Below, piece by piece: positions 7,059 to 15,333 of a stretch of 64,000 bases of DNA (positions are counted from its first letter, which is position 1; every line of letters starts with the position of its first letter). The translations under genes and the position numbers were made by a program. The notes beneath the pieces were generated by a model. That model was not told the origin of the DNA, did not search any database, and saw nothing but the letters and a program-made list of their open reading frames with translations. The DNA is from CAZNSX01 sp964575845 (GTDB lineage: Bacteria > UBA8248 > CAZNSX01), in contig CAZNSX010000005.1 in assembly GCA_964575845.1 (NCBI GenBank), positions 124,001 to 188,000 on the forward strand, written 5' to 3'.

Positions 7059-8891
7059 TTATGACTGACGTTTCTCGACCAGTATAGTGTTTATCTCCCT
7101 GCGGAGCGCGTCCACTTCCTCCGCAGCCCCCCTGCGCTTGGCCTCAGCAATGCGCCCTTGAAGGACCCTAGAGCGCTCTCGGAGGGAGCGTCTCTTCATA
7201 CGGGAAAGGCAGTCAGAGAGAACCTTCTCCGGTTCCTCCAACTCCTCAACCGAAAGTCGGGCGGCAAGCTGTCGCGCCCCCTGTTCTTTGAGTTTCTCCA
7301 GGATAGCCGAAGGCTTATATGAAGCTCCTTCCTCCTGAGCCCTCAAGAGGGCTTCTACTATCGCCCTAAGGCCTTCATCCTTAAAGGCCTTTGGGTCCAG
7401 CGCATCTCTCACCCCGGCTGCCAAGGCCGCTTCCTGAAGAAGAGCCCATACCAGGTAGAGCTCCTCGGGTGGGTGTTCCTCTGTCTTACGGGTCAGGTCC
7501 AGGGTTCTCCTGAGCCTGCCCGACCGCCCCTCTTCCAAAAGGGACAATACCAGTTCCTGGCTGAGCGCAAGCCTCTCGGATAGAACCCGCACGTACTCCC
7601 GCTTCAGGGTGGAACTCGCCCCTTCAAGGAAAGCAGCGACCCGCCTCGCCGCCCCCACCTTCTCGGCATGTTCAGAAGCAGTGGATGTTCCTTCCAAAAG
7701 GGAGTCTATCGAATATTCCATGAAGCCTCGGGCCCCCCCTTCAAGGCGCTTGAGAGCCTCGGGCCCCTCACGGCGAAGCAGGCTATCGACATCGCCCCCC
7801 GGAGGCAGCTCTATCACCCGCAGGCGCATCTGCCCCAGGCCTGGCCTCTCCAGGAAATCCCCCCTCATTATCCCCCCCGCCCAGAGGGTCTCCGGAGTGC
7901 CCACGAGCCTTGATTCCTGAGCCACCACCTCCCCGCCGCGGCGAGCTGCCAAGCGGCCGGCAGCATCGGGGTCAAAGATGAAAACCAGCTCTTCGGCAAA
8001 GCCCTTTAGAGAGCGCACGTGCTCGGCCGTCAGCGCCACACCCATGGGGGCCACCGCGTTCTTGAAGCCCGACTCCCAGAGAGCTATGAGGTCAAAGTAA
8101 CCCTCTACCACCAGGGCTGAGCGACGCTCCCGGATGGCCGCCTTGGAAAGATGCAGGCCATAGAGGGTGCGGCTCTTCTTAAAGGTGGGGGTATCGGGGG
8201 AATTGATGTATTTGGCCCCTTTCCCTTCATCTCCGGGCATCGCCCTCCCGCCGAACGCGATGGGCCTCCCCTCAAGATTGCAGATGGGGAAGATCAGGCG
8301 GTCTCTGAAACGGTCATAATAACCTGTCCCCTCCTTCGCGGGCACAGTGAGACCCGCCTTCAGAAGAAGCTCGGCACTCGTTCCCTTGGCCCTGAAATAG
8401 CTCATGAGTCCGTCCCAGGCAGGGGGGGCGAAGCCCAGGCGGAAAGTCTTCACGGTCTCTTCTCGAAGACCCCTCTCCTCGAGGTAGCGCCGTGCCTTCT
8501 CGCCCGAGGGCCGCAAGAGCTCTCTTTCAAAATAACGAGCGGCCCGCTCGTTTATTTCCATGAGCCGCTCGATGTCATCGACCGGGCCCCCTCCCGTGCG
8601 CTTCAAAGTGATGCCCTGCTTCCTCGCCAGGAGCTCCACCGCTTCCACGAAGCCCAAGCCTTCATGCTGGATGAGAAATTGAAAGACGTTTCCCCCCGCC
8701 CCGCAGCCGAAACAGTGGTAAGTGCCGCGACTAGGGCTGACCGTGAAAGAGGGTGTCTTCTCGGGGTGGAAGGGACAAAGGCCCTTGTAGTTCTTTCCCG
8801 ACTTTTTCAGAGCCACATACTCTCCGATGACATCCTCGACTCGGATGCCCTCCCGCACCCGATCGAGCTCTTCCTGAGCGATAAGCGCCAA
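7059..8891 (-). CDS. dnaG: DNA primase
   Basis: Synthesises RNA primers for replication. The 610-residue protein has the CHC2 zinc domain (Cys39, His42, Cys60 and Cys63 in LCPFH and CFGCG), the central TOPRIM fold with the VVEGYFD glutamate and the FDPDAAG acidic motif, and a C-terminal helicase-interaction region. The start is TTG at 8891, preceded by AAGGGGAGAAGGG; it sits 14 bp after the mutS2 stop, as expected in an operon. In the TOPRIM acidic motif FDPDAAG replaces the more usual FDGDAAG, a mild variation. Confidence 0.97.
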   Translation of the reverse strand: MALIAQEELDRVREGIRVEDVIGEYVALKKSGKNYKGLCPFHPEKTPSFTVSPSRGTYHCFGCGAGGNVFQFLIQHEGLGFVEAVELLARKQGITLKRTGGGPVDDIERLMEINERAARYFERELLRPSGEKARRYLEERGLREETVKTFRLGFAPPAWDGLMSYFRAKGTSAELLLKAGLTVPAKEGTGYYDRFRDRLIFPICNLEGRPIAFGGRAMPGDEGKGAKYINSPDTPTFKKSRTLYGLHLSKAAIRERRSALVVEGYFDLIALWESGFKNAVAPMGVALTAEHVRSLKGFAEELVFIFDPDAAGRLAARRGGEVVAQESRLVGTPETLWAGGIMRGDFLERPGLGQMRLRVIELPPGGDVDSLLRREGPEALKRLEGGARGFMEYSIDSLLEGTSTASEHAEKVGAARRVAAFLEGASSTLKREYVRVLSERLALSQELVLSLLEEGRSGRLRRTLDLTRKTEEHPPEELYLVWALLQEAALAAGVRDALDPKAFKDEGLRAIVEALLRAQEEGASYKPSAILEKLKEQGARQLAARLSVEELEEPEKVLSDCLSRMKRRSLRERSRVLQGRIAEAKRRGAAEEVDALRREINTILVEKRQS

Positions 8892-8905
8892 GCTCCCTTC
8901 TCCCC

Positions 8906-11329
8906 TTAACCCTTGAGCTCCACTACTGTTACACCCGCTCCCCCATGCTCCAGGGCCTCACGATAGAAGCACTTCACATGAGGATGCCCCTTAAGCACAC
9001 CCCCAATGGCCCTCCCCAGGGCACCGGTACCCTTGCCATGGACGATGCGAACGTAGGGGAGGCCCAGGAGCACAGCCTCATCAAGGTACTTGTCCACCCG
9101 GCCCAGGGCCTCCTCAACCCGCTCCCCCAGAAGGTGAAGCTCTGAGGAGAACTCCCGCTCCCCTCCGGGCCCTTCCCAGCCAGAGGGAGTACCATCCTCC
9201 AAAATCTTCCCTTCACGCCTTAATGCCTCAAGGGGTACCGATAGGGTTTTTCCCATGGAAAGGACTTTCACCTTCCCCCAGTTATCCGGCCCACGCAGCA
9301 CCGTGCCTGCTTTGTTGAGCGGGGCAATTCTCACCACATCTCCCGCCCTCGGGAAAAGCGCGGGAGCGCTTTCTTCATCCCATTTCTCCTCGGCCTCACT
9401 GGCTTTAAGCTCCGCCCTTAGCCCCCCTATGAGGCGCTCATGAGCTCCCGCGGATATCCCCTCCTCCTTACTCTGGCGCCTCAGCCGGGCTACAAGTTCT
9501 GAAACCTCCCGCTGAGCCTCCGAGAGGAAAGCTTCCGCTTTCTTTCTCCCCTCCTCAAAGCCCTGCGCACGCCTCTCTCGCGCCTCTTCCAGCCGTTGCA
9601 CGGCCTCTTCTTTCTGCTTGGCCAGCTCACTGAGAGCCTCTTCCAGCTCCCGCTTCTTGGATGCCACCCGCTCACAATCCTCTGCCAGCCTGCTCACGAG
9701 CTCCTCCACCCTTATGGCCCCCTCTCCTCTGAGGGCCCGTGCCCGCTCCACAATGCTCTCGGGCAGTCCCAAACGCCGAGCTATCAGGAGGGCATTGCTG
9801 GCCCCCGGAGTGCCGACGCGAAGCCTGAAGGTTGGCCTGAGGGTGGCGGGGTCGAATTCCACAGATGCATTCCGGGCCACCTCCGAACAGTGAGCATAGC
9901 CTTTAAGGGCGTCATGGTGGGTCGTGGCCACTGTAAGGGAGCCCTTCTCGGCCAGGCTCTCCAGCAGTGCCACCCCCAGCGCAGCTCCCTCATCAGGGTC
10001 GGTGCCAGCTCCCAGCTCGTCCAAGAGCACGAGTGAGTCCCCCTCGGCATTGGAAAGGATGCTCACGATGTTGAACATATGGCCCGAGAAGGTGCTGAGG
10101 CTCTGCTGAAGGCTTTGCTCATCACCAATATCAGCGTAAACCCCCCGGAAAAGAGGAAGGGTGCTTCCTTCCTCCGCCGGAATGGGAACCCCCGCCTGGG
10201 CCATGAGAACCGAAAGGCCCAAGGTTTTGAGCACGACGGTCTTCCCTCCGGTATTTGGCCCAGTGATGACCAGCTGACGGTAACCATCCCCCAGGGAAAT
10301 ATCAATCGGTACCACCTCCTCCACAGCTCCATCGGCCAGAAGGAGAGGGTGCCTCACGCCCTTAAGGGAGATGGAGTTCCCCTGGCTCATGAGTGGGGAG
10401 TGACATTTATATTCCTTGGCATAGCTGGCTTTAGCAAAAACTGCATCAAGCTCAGCCAGACGCCTTGATAAAAGCTCCAGGGGCTCCCGCCTGGCCATCG
10501 CCTCTTTGGTAAGGGAAGATAGTATTCGGTAAACTTCTTCCTCTTCTTCTCTCTTCAACTCGGCCATTCGATTGTTGAGCGGGCACACGGACAAGGGCTC
10601 CACAAATAGGGTGCCACCGCTCGCCGAGCGGTCATGAATAATGCCTCCGAGGGCCCGCCTGAAATTTGGCTTCAGGGGAAGGACATAACGCTCCCGGCGG
10701 AGCGTGATGATGGGTTCCTGAAGGACACCCTCGAGCCCCTGCATAAGTTCCTCAAGAGCCCTTTTAAGGCGCCTTTTGGTGGAGCGAAGGGAGGAGCGCA
10801 GACCCTTGAGAGTGGAGCTTGCACCGTCCAAAACATCCCCCTTTGGGCCTATTGCACCCCTTATAGCCCTTCTAAGCTCGGGCATGAGCTCAACCCCTTC
10901 GAGCTTGGATGCCAGAAGAGGATATTGCTCTTTCCTCGACCGGAGAAACCTCTCCACATCTTCAGCTATCTGAAGGATGTTGGCAATTTCCAGAAGCTCC
11001 TGGGGCTCCAAAGGGCCGGACATCCTCATGACGCCCTGGAGAATAGCTCCCCCATCGCTGAAGGCCGCCATGGGAAAGACCTCGCCCGAGGAGAGAAGCT
11101 GCATCATCTCGGCGCTTTCTCCTTGAAGCTGGCGCACTTTCTCTAAGTCCTCAGACCAGGGAAGACGAAGCAGAAGCTCCTTTCCTGGCTTCGAGCGCGC
11201 ATAGCCCTCCACCAGGGCCCTTACCCTAGCAAACTCCAGCACTTCCTCTGCGTGCTGCTCCAATAAGCGAGTTTCGGTCAATGCTTCAACCTGAGCGCTG
11301 CGGAATTGGAGGGAGGAATGGAGAACCAC
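8906..11329 (-). CDS. mutS2: MutS2 family ATPase/endonuclease
   Basis: About 807 residues; MutS2 acts on branched DNA and, in some bacteria, on collided ribosomes. Domains in order: an N-terminal clamp and core region, a MutS-type ATPase with Walker A GPNTGGKTVV, Walker B VLLDELGAGTDPDEGAAL and an ATTHHD signature, a long Glu/Arg-rich coiled coil, and a C-terminal Smr nuclease-like domain (LHLLGERVEEAL, then VRIVHGKGTGALG). The GTG at 11329 has AGGA only 4 bp upstream; a TTG at 11281, with AGG about 8 bp upstream, would give a more family-like N-terminus, so the start is uncertain. It lies between rpsU and dnaG, splitting the classical macromolecular-synthesis operon. Confidence 0.95.
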   Translation of the reverse strand: MVLHSSLQFRSAQVEALTETRLLEQHAEEVLEFARVRALVEGYARSKPGKELLLRLPWSEDLEKVRQLQGESAEMMQLLSSGEVFPMAAFSDGGAILQGVMRMSGPLEPQELLEIANILQIAEDVERFLRSRKEQYPLLASKLEGVELMPELRRAIRGAIGPKGDVLDGASSTLKGLRSSLRSTKRRLKRALEELMQGLEGVLQEPIITLRRERYVLPLKPNFRRALGGIIHDRSASGGTLFVEPLSVCPLNNRMAELKREEEEEVYRILSSLTKEAMARREPLELLSRRLAELDAVFAKASYAKEYKCHSPLMSQGNSISLKGVRHPLLLADGAVEEVVPIDISLGDGYRQLVITGPNTGGKTVVLKTLGLSVLMAQAGVPIPAEEGSTLPLFRGVYADIGDEQSLQQSLSTFSGHMFNIVSILSNAEGDSLVLLDELGAGTDPDEGAALGVALLESLAEKGSLTVATTHHDALKGYAHCSEVARNASVEFDPATLRPTFRLRVGTPGASNALLIARRLGLPESIVERARALRGEGAIRVEELVSRLAEDCERVASKKRELEEALSELAKQKEEAVQRLEEARERRAQGFEEGRKKAEAFLSEAQREVSELVARLRRQSKEEGISAGAHERLIGGLRAELKASEAEEKWDEESAPALFPRAGDVVRIAPLNKAGTVLRGPDNWGKVKVLSMGKTLSVPLEALRREGKILEDGTPSGWEGPGGEREFSSELHLLGERVEEALGRVDKYLDEAVLLGLPYVRIVHGKGTGALGRAIGGVLKGHPHVKCFYREALEHGGAGVTVVELKG

Positions 11330-11456
11330 TTAATCCTGGGAAATAACCTGAACCCCTCACTTCTCTCATCCGAGGGCATCTCTCGCACTGCTACTCTCCG
11401 AAGAGAGATGGGGAAGAATGTGAGTAAAAGCTCCCTGCGCTCGAAGCCTCCGACCT

Positions 11457-11645
11457 CTACCTGCTGCCAAGCTTAGCAGCTTTCTTGCGCGCGGCTAGGA
11501 CCTTCCGCTTGCGCCTGACGCTGGGCTTCTCGTAGTGTTCCCTCCTCCTTATCTCCGAAAGAATGCCAGCTTTCTCGCACTGCTTTTTAAAGCGTTTAAG
11601 GGTGATCTCGAAAGGCTCGTTCTCATTCACCTTTACGCCGGGCAT
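11457..11645 (-). CDS. rpsU: 30S ribosomal protein S21
   Basis: A very basic 62-residue protein beginning PGVKVNENEPFEITLKRFKKQ, then REHYEKPSVRRKRK, which is typical S21. It takes part in initiation on the small subunit. ATG 11645 follows GGAGG with about 10 bp spacing. It leads the rpsU-mutS2-dnaG-rpoD operon. The region in front holds a near-consensus promoter and two hairpins with T-tracts, suggesting conditional read-through. About 127 bp separate it from mutS2, with only a small UUCG-capped hairpin (11394-11407) visible there. Confidence 0.97.
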   Translation of the reverse strand: MPGVKVNENEPFEITLKRFKKQCEKAGILSEIRRREHYEKPSVRRKRKVLAARKKAAKLGSR

Positions 11646-11708
11646 TAAGTTTTCGCCTCCTTCCCGGTTATTTTATTTTGCTATCGCTTTCCCCCCCCTT
11701 CATTTATT

Positions 11709-11731
11709 AAAAGAAAACGGCCTGGGGCCGT
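11709..11731 (-). terminator. Intrinsic terminator between hisIE and rpsU
   Basis: On the minus strand ACGGCC-CCA-GGCCGT is followed by TTTTCTTTT. It lies downstream of the rpsU promoter, so besides ending his transcripts it could attenuate rpsU. Confidence 0.7.
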
Positions 11732-11757
11732 CGCTTCTTAATATTAGAATTTTGGCG

Positions 11758-11791
11758 AAAAAAAACAATGAGGATTATAAATAATCTCATC
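11758..11791 (-). terminator. Terminator-like hairpin in the rpsU leader
   Basis: On the minus strand GATGAGATTAT and ATAATCCTCAT form an AT-rich imperfect stem (one bulged C), followed by TG and eight T residues. It begins only about 25 bp beyond the expected start of transcription from the rpsU promoter, so it would make a very short leader RNA. Confidence 0.6.
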
Positions 11792-11820
11792 TGATGGCAA
11801 AAAAACCTATTTACAACATA

Positions 11821-11849
11821 AATATAAACTTAAAGTCATTTTTTGTCAA
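11821..11849 (-). promoter_or_regulatory. Strong sigma-70 promoter for the rpsU operon
   Basis: Minus strand TTGACA (11844-11849), a 17-bp AT-rich spacer, then TATATT (11821-11826). This is among the best promoter matches in the window. Predicted transcription begins near 11814 and runs through two T-tracted hairpins before the S21 start at 11645. Confidence 0.8.
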
Positions 11850-11870
11850 GGTCTTTGTACTACTAACCTT

Positions 11871-12527
11871 CTAATTCTGTTTACCTTTTCCTTTTTCAAG
11901 CCCTGAATGCCCGCGGCGGCGGGCCAGCTCACCGAAGACCTTCTCTGGAGGCACTCCTAGGAGGGCAAGAACTACCAGGCTATGGAACCAAAGGTCGCCC
12001 ATCTCGTAAGTGAGGTTGGGCAAATCCCCTCCCTTAGCCGCAAGTAGCACTTCGGAAGCCTCTTCAAGCAATTTTTTCAGGACCTTATCCTTACCCTGGC
12101 CCAACAAGTAGGATACATAGGAATCTTCCCTGGGGTTCACCTTGCGGTCTATAATCACCCGGTAGACCTCATCCAGGATCTGTGGGCTCTCTTCGGGCTC
12201 TGCCACAGGTTTCAACTCATTGAAAAAACAGGATAGCTCTCCCGTATGACAGGCCGGACCCGAAGCCTCCACCCGAAGGAGAAGCGCGTCACCATCGCAA
12301 TCGCAGGATAACCCTTTGAGTTTAAAGAAGTTTCCTGATGTCTCCCCCTTTTTCCAAAGCTCCTGCCTGGAGCGGCTCCAGAAATGAACAAACCCTGTCT
12401 CAAGGGTCTTTTCCAGGCTTTCCTCGTTCATATAGGCGAGCATAAGTATCCTGCCTGAGTGAAAGTCCTGGACGACGGCCGGTATCAGGCCCCGAGAATC
12501 GAACTTAAGCTTGTCCTTCCAGTTCAA
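11871..12527 (-). CDS. hisI: Bifunctional phosphoribosyl-AMP cyclohydrolase / phosphoribosyl-ATP pyrophosphatase
   Basis: Histidine steps 2 and 3 fused (HisIE), 218 residues. The N-terminal HisI half has the metal-binding cysteines in SCDCDGDALLLRV and the ACHTG motif; the C-terminal HisE half has SYVSYLLGQGKDKVLKKLLEEASEV and the acidic YEMGDLWFH segment. The start is TTG 12527 with GGAG eight bases upstream. It is the last gene of the his cluster, 26 bp after hisF, and terminators follow it. Confidence 0.96.
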   Translation of the reverse strand: MNWKDKLKFDSRGLIPAVVQDFHSGRILMLAYMNEESLEKTLETGFVHFWSRSRQELWKKGETSGNFFKLKGLSCDCDGDALLLRVEASGPACHTGELSCFFNELKPVAEPEESPQILDEVYRVIIDRKVNPREDSYVSYLLGQGKDKVLKKLLEEASEVLLAAKGGDLPNLTYEMGDLWFHSLVVLALLGVPPEKVFGELARRRGHSGLEKGKGKQN

Positions 12528-12553
12528 TCCTTAATCTCCAGGATAAATGCCAG

Positions 12554-13318
12554 CTAAGCAGGCCTAACGGCCACACCGTGACTCTTCAGAAACCTTTTAA
12601 CATCGGAAATAGAATACTCCCCATAGTGAAAAATAGAAGCCGCCAGCACAGCATCGGCCCCCCCTTCGGTAAGCCCGGCGAGCAGATGCTCGGGGCATCC
12701 CACACCGCCCGAAGCTATGACCGGAACCGGCACCAGATCTGCGACCCGGCGGGTCAGCTCAACATCATAGCCCAGTCGGGTTCCATCCCGGTCCATGCTG
12801 GTTAGCAGGATTTCCCCGGCTCCGAGCTCGCATGCCCTCTCGGCCCATTCCAGAGCATCAATGCCCGTGGGACGGCTCCCGCCGTGCGTATAAACCTCCC
12901 ACCTCTGCTCCTCCTCCCGGCGCTTGGCATCGATGGCCACCACAATGGTGGAACTGCCGAAGCGAAGAGTGGCACGACGGATAAGCTCCGGCTCAGCCAC
13001 GGCGGCCGTATTGATGGAGACCTTGTCGGCCCCCGCCCTGAGAAGCCCCCGGATATCTTCGAGGCCAGTTATTCCTCCTCCTACCGTGAGGGGCACAAAA
13101 AGCCTCTCGGCCGTCCTCTCCACAACCTCCACCATGGTGGAGCGGGCTTCCCTGGAGGCCGTGATATCGAGAAAGGTCACCTCATCAGCCCCCTGGGCGC
13201 CGTAGGCTTCCGCCTGCTCCACGGGGTCTCCGGCGTCCCGCAAATTGAGAAAATTTATCCCCTTAACGACCCGGCCAGCCTTGACGTCAAGGCAGGGGAT
13301 TATCCTCTTAGCCAGCAT
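12554..13318 (-). CDS. hisF: Imidazole glycerol phosphate synthase cyclase subunit
   Basis: A 254-residue TIM barrel that, with HisH, makes imidazole glycerol phosphate and AICAR. Visible are the first catalytic aspartate (Asp11 in IIPCLDVKAGRVVKG), the second in VVAIDAKR, and phosphate-binding glycines in TVGGGI and ASGGVG. Its ATG overlaps the end of hisA by 19 bp. The AICAR product feeds PurH, whose gene lies at the left edge of the window. Full length and no oddities. Confidence 0.98.
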   Translation of the reverse strand: MLAKRIIPCLDVKAGRVVKGINFLNLRDAGDPVEQAEAYGAQGADEVTFLDITASREARSTMVEVVERTAERLFVPLTVGGGITGLEDIRGLLRAGADKVSINTAAVAEPELIRRATLRFGSSTIVVAIDAKRREEEQRWEVYTHGGSRPTGIDALEWAERACELGAGEILLTSMDRDGTRLGYDVELTRRVADLVPVPVIASGGVGCPEHLLAGLTEGGADAVLAASIFHYGEYSISDVKRFLKSHGVAVRPA

Positions 13319-14037
13319 CGAGCAAGCTCCAGGGCTTCCTTCAGAGAAAGAGTCCCCTCATAGAGAGCCTTTCCCACAATGACACCCGCGAGGCCCTCGG
13401 CCTCTAACGGGAGCAAGCGCTTGATGTCTTCCACGGAGGCTACGCCGCCCGAGGCATAAAGGGGCTGGCCGAGCTCTCGGGCCAGCTCTCGGGTGAGCTT
13501 CAGGTTAGCTCCCCGTAAGGTCCCGTCCCGGCTTATGTCGGTCAAGATGACCCCGGCCAGCTCACACCCGGTAAAACGGGAGACCAGCTCACGAGGCCCG
13601 AGGCCTGTGCCCTCTTCCCAGCCTCCGACCATCACCATCCCTTCTCTGACATCCACCCCGAGAAGGATCTGGCCCGGAAAATCCCGGCAGGCTAGGCGCA
13701 CAAGGCCCGGCTCCCTGATGGCTGCCGTGCCGAGAATGACAAAGCTCGCGCCAGCCTTGAAGATGGCGACGAGGGAAGCCATATTGCGGACCCCTCCCCC
13801 TACCTGAAGGGGAATCCCAAGCTGGCTTGCCATCTGCCCTATCCAGTTAAGGTTCCTCGGCTCTCCGGCAAAGGCGCCGTCGAGATCCACCACATGCAGG
13901 CGGGAAGCCCCCTCGGCTTCCCAGCGGAGGGCAACATCCAGAGGGCTGGGAGAGTAAACGCTCTCCCGCTCCTTTCTCCCCTGCTCCAGCCGCACACACT
14001 GGCCGCCCCTGATGTCAATGGCGGGAATTATGAGCAT
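13300..14037 (-). CDS. hisA: ProFAR isomerase
   Basis: A 245-residue TIM barrel that carries out the Amadori rearrangement of ProFAR. Asp8 (IPAIDIRGGQCVRL) and a second aspartate in VILTDISRDGTLRG are the general acid/base pair; the phosphate loops are QVGGGVR and ASGGVAS. ATG 14037 gives the family N-terminus and follows GGGAG by about 9 bp; an in-frame upstream start would add an atypical 18-residue tail inside hisH. It overlaps hisF, so the pair is probably translationally coupled. Confidence 0.97.
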   Translation of the reverse strand: MLIIPAIDIRGGQCVRLEQGRKERESVYSPSPLDVALRWEAEGASRLHVVDLDGAFAGEPRNLNWIGQMASQLGIPLQVGGGVRNMASLVAIFKAGASFVILGTAAIREPGLVRLACRDFPGQILLGVDVREGMVMVGGWEEGTGLGPRELVSRFTGCELAGVILTDISRDGTLRGANLKLTRELARELGQPLYASGGVASVEDIKRLLPLEAEGLAGVIVGKALYEGTLSLKEALELARCWLRG

Positions 14038-14066
14038 CGGTCGTGGCTCCCGGGATGTGCCTCCCC

Positions 14067-14702
14067 TTAAAGCCTCTCGGCTCCGACCCACTTTCCGAAA
14101 CGCCGAAGTATTTCAAGCCCCCGGGGCCCGCTCTTCTCGGGGTGGAACTGGGTGGCGAAAATCTTTCCTCGCGCAACGCAAGCTGCAAAATCTAGCCCAT
14201 AGCGGGTGCTCGCCACATTGAGGCTCTCCGCCGCGGGCTCGGCAAAATAGGAATGGACGAAATAGAAATAGTCTCCCTCCCGAACCCCTTCGAGGAGGGG
14301 ATGCTCACGCTGCAACTTCAGTCGGTTCCATCCCATGTGGGGAACCTTGAGCCGCTCCCCATCCTCTCTCAAGGACGGCAAGCGCCGCACCCGGCCGGGG
14401 AGAACTGCCAGACCCCCTGAGCCTCCAAACTCCTCGCTTTCCTCAAAGAGTATCTGAAGGCCAAGGCAGATGCCCAGATAAGGGACCCCTTTTTCAATAG
14501 CCTCAATCAGTGGCTCAATGAGCCCCCTGCTTCTGAGCCCATTCATACAATCCCGAAAAGCCCCGACTCCCGGAAGCACCAAGCCCCGGGCCCGGGAAAG
14601 TTCCTTGGGGCTCCCTACAAGGTGCGCCTCGAAGCCTACCCGAGCGAAGCCATTAACCACACTCCTCAGGTTTCCCATCTCGTGGTCAATTACAGCGATC
14701 AT
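14067..14702 (-). CDS. hisH: Imidazole glycerol phosphate synthase glutaminase subunit
   Basis: A class I glutamine amidotransferase of 211 residues that supplies ammonia to HisF. The catalytic triad is visible: Cys79 in YLGICLGLQ, and His187 and Glu189 in TQFHPEKSG. The oxyanion region PGVGAFRDC is present. It lies between hisB and hisA, with 24 and 29 bp gaps, in the usual B-H-A-F order. Confidence 0.97.
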   Translation of the reverse strand: MIAVIDHEMGNLRSVVNGFARVGFEAHLVGSPKELSRARGLVLPGVGAFRDCMNGLRSRGLIEPLIEAIEKGVPYLGICLGLQILFEESEEFGGSGGLAVLPGRVRRLPSLREDGERLKVPHMGWNRLKLQREHPLLEGVREGDYFYFVHSYFAEPAAESLNVASTRYGLDFAACVARGKIFATQFHPEKSGPRGLEILRRFGKWVGAERL

Positions 14703-14726
14703 GGCCTTCAGGCTGCAAAACCTTCC

Positions 14727-15314
14727 TCAGAGGGTTCCCTTGGTAGAGGGGACACCTTCTCTCCTGGGCTCTATAGAGGAGGCTTCCCTAAGGGCCAGGC
14801 CAAAGGCCTTGAAAATGGCCTCGGCCATATGGTGGCCGTTGGTTCCACAGGGGACCTCTATATGGAGGTCCATGCCGGCCTCTGAACTCAAGGCCCAGAA
14901 AAACTCCCTTATGAGCTCTGGCTCCATATCACCCAGGGTGGCAAGTGGAAACTCGGCCCTGAAGTTAAGGTTGGAGCGTCCTCCCAGGTCCAGGGCCACC
15001 TCCGCCAGAGCATCCATCATCGGCACACGGGCTGAGCCAAAACGCCGGAGCCCTTCTTTTTGCCCCAGGGCCTCCCCGATGGCGCGGCCAAGGCATAGAC
15101 CCACGTCTTCAACGGAGTGATGTGAATCGACCTCGAGGTCCCCCCTGCCTTTCAGCGAAATGTCCATGAGGCCGTGCTTAGCCATCTGGGAGAGCATATG
15201 GTCGAGAAACCCCACACCCGTGGAGATGGCGTGCTCCCCCTTTCCCTGAAGCCTGAGTTTCACCCTAAATTCCGTCTCAAGAGTCTTTCTGTGCACTTCC
15301 TTCTTCTTGGCCAT
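14727..15314 (-). CDS. hisB: Imidazoleglycerol-phosphate dehydratase
   Basis: A monofunctional 195-residue HisB dehydratase with no histidinol-phosphatase fusion. The two manganese-binding motifs are present: DSHHSVEDVGL and, near the C-terminus, GTNGHHMAEAIFKAFG, plus FLDHML near residue 37. The histidinol-phosphate phosphatase activity must come from elsewhere in the genome. It starts at ATG 15314, 19 bp after hisD. Confidence 0.97.
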   Translation of the reverse strand: MAKKKEVHRKTLETEFRVKLRLQGKGEHAISTGVGFLDHMLSQMAKHGLMDISLKGRGDLEVDSHHSVEDVGLCLGRAIGEALGQKEGLRRFGSARVPMMDALAEVALDLGGRSNLNFRAEFPLATLGDMEPELIREFFWALSSEAGMDLHIEVPCGTNGHHMAEAIFKAFGLALREASSIEPRREGVPSTKGTL

Positions 15315-15333
15315 CGGCTCCCTCTTCCTGGGC

